Virus record (IMG/VR): IMGVR_UViG_3300031772_000205
Span: 1 to 28,997 of that record
Direction: 5' to 3' (one strand)
DNA: 28,997 bases
Origin: a virus
The number at the start of each line of letters is the position of its first letter. The first letter of the stretch is position 1. The notes under the pieces were generated by a model. It worked only from the letters and a program-made list of their open reading frames with translations. It did no database searches and was not told the origin of the DNA. Positions 28,532-28,997 of the stretch are shown here, piece by piece. A program made the position numbers and the translations under genes.

Positions 28532-28997
28532 ATGCCCAACCTAATCTTAGGCTTCGACCCAGGAATGGGCGGCGCCATCGCACTTTACGACCCCAAAGAA
28601 CCGAAGCGCAGCCAAGTGTGGGATATGCCTAAGGCCATCAAAGGCATTGACGCGCCCAAGTTGTCCGACCTTTTGGGGTGCATCATGGCAGAAGACCTGG
28701 ATCGATCTTTCTCGGCTATCGTCGAAAACGTAGGCTCTCGCCCACGTCAAGCCGGAGCCTTTAACTTCGGCTTGTCCACCGGCATCATCCATGGCGTGTT
28801 GGCCACGCTCGAAATACCGTTTACCCTCGTCACCCCAACCGAGTGGAAAGGCGCGATGGGGCTTACCCGCTACCCTGAAGAGACTCAGGACCAAAACAAG
28901 CAACGGGCCCGCCTGCTGGCGATCCAGCTTTTCCCTGGACTCGCCGAAGACCTCAAGCTCATGCGCCATGATGGCCGGGCTGAAGCCTTGCTCATGG
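28532..28997 (+). CDS. RuvC-like Holliday-junction resolvase, N-terminal part (cut by the right edge)
   Basis: From ATG 28532 an open frame runs off the edge with 155 residues visible. It has the RNase H-fold pattern of RuvC: LGFDPGMGGAIAL (Asp 9), AIVENVGSRP (Glu 65), FNFGLSTGIIHGVL, TPTEWKGAMG and RHDGRAEALLM (Asp 147), all expected catalytic positions. Phage versions resolve branched intermediates so that DNA can be packaged and may assist replication. TGTCCAGGAGCACACCG precedes the start. The missing end should be about 10-30 residues. Confidence 0.9.
   Translation, partial: MPNLILGFDPGMGGAIALYDPKEPKRSQVWDMPKAIKGIDAPKLSDLLGCIMAEDLDRSFSAIVENVGSRPRQAGAFNFGLSTGIIHGVLATLEIPFTLVTPTEWKGAMGLTRYPEETQDQNKQRARLLAIQLFPGLAEDLKLMRHDGRAEALLM

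Noticed and set aside
28547-28969. A 140-residue minus-strand frame at the right edge
   Set aside because: Antisense to the RuvC-like gene whose catalytic motifs are intact.

Overview
The window is part of the genome of a tailed double-stranded DNA phage with a podovirus (short-tailed, T7/BPP-1/Bcep22-like) virion gene set. The evidence is a T7-type head-tail connector (portal), T7 gp11- and gp12-like tail tube and nozzle proteins, gp13-, gp14-, gp15- and gp16-like internal virion proteins, and a gp17-like fibre N-terminus, beside a terminase pair and a Bbp19-family protein. The moderately GC-rich coding DNA, strong Shine-Dalgarno sites and a perfect CRP-type palindrome suggest a proteobacterial host, but the sequence does not name it. 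No tRNA, integrase, transposase, CRISPR array, RNA polymerase, DNA polymerase or endolysin gene is visible here.

Layout. (1) About 1-21,760 is a continuous leftward (minus-strand) late block. Read in transcription order from 21,756 it runs: terS, a 317-base non-coding gap, terL, two small proteins with matching C-termini, portal, Bbp19-like protein, scaffold, a small protein, a structured leader, major capsid protein, a beta-rich 146-residue protein, a strong intrinsic terminator, and four small proteins (one with a membrane segment). It continues with a coiled-coil protein, two fibre/appendage proteins, a small VFQ-repeat protein, tail tube A, tail nozzle B, gp13-like, gp14-like, two very large internal virion proteins, and a tail fibre cut by the left edge. 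Most junctions are stop-start overlaps (ATGA, GTGA, TAATG). (2) About 21,757-21,905 is the divergent control region, with a perfect TGTGA-N6-TCACA site and two further hairpins. (3) About 21,906-28,997 is a rightward block of small, mostly unrecognised early-type genes. It includes a pentapeptide-repeat protein, a helix-turn-helix regulator that looks leaderless, a FmdB-type zinc ribbon, several tiny membrane proteins (two of them paralogues) and, cut by the right edge, a RuvC-like Holliday-junction resolvase.

The late block builds and fills the particle: terminase packages DNA through the portal into a scaffolded capsid, the gp11/gp12-like proteins form the tail, and the internal proteins are expected to be ejected to carry DNA across the envelope. 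The rightward block is probably the early, host-takeover and DNA-metabolism region, with replication genes likely beyond the right edge.

The most unusual content lies between genes. There is a 17-bp perfect inverted repeat beside iteron-like repeats in a 323-base gap (possible origin), and six G-tracts with repeated TTGCA elements between terS and terL. Three families of repeated intergenic elements occur in the early region; the strongest is a GTCCA element just after the stop codon at ten of eleven consecutive gene junctions (26.0-28.5 kb).
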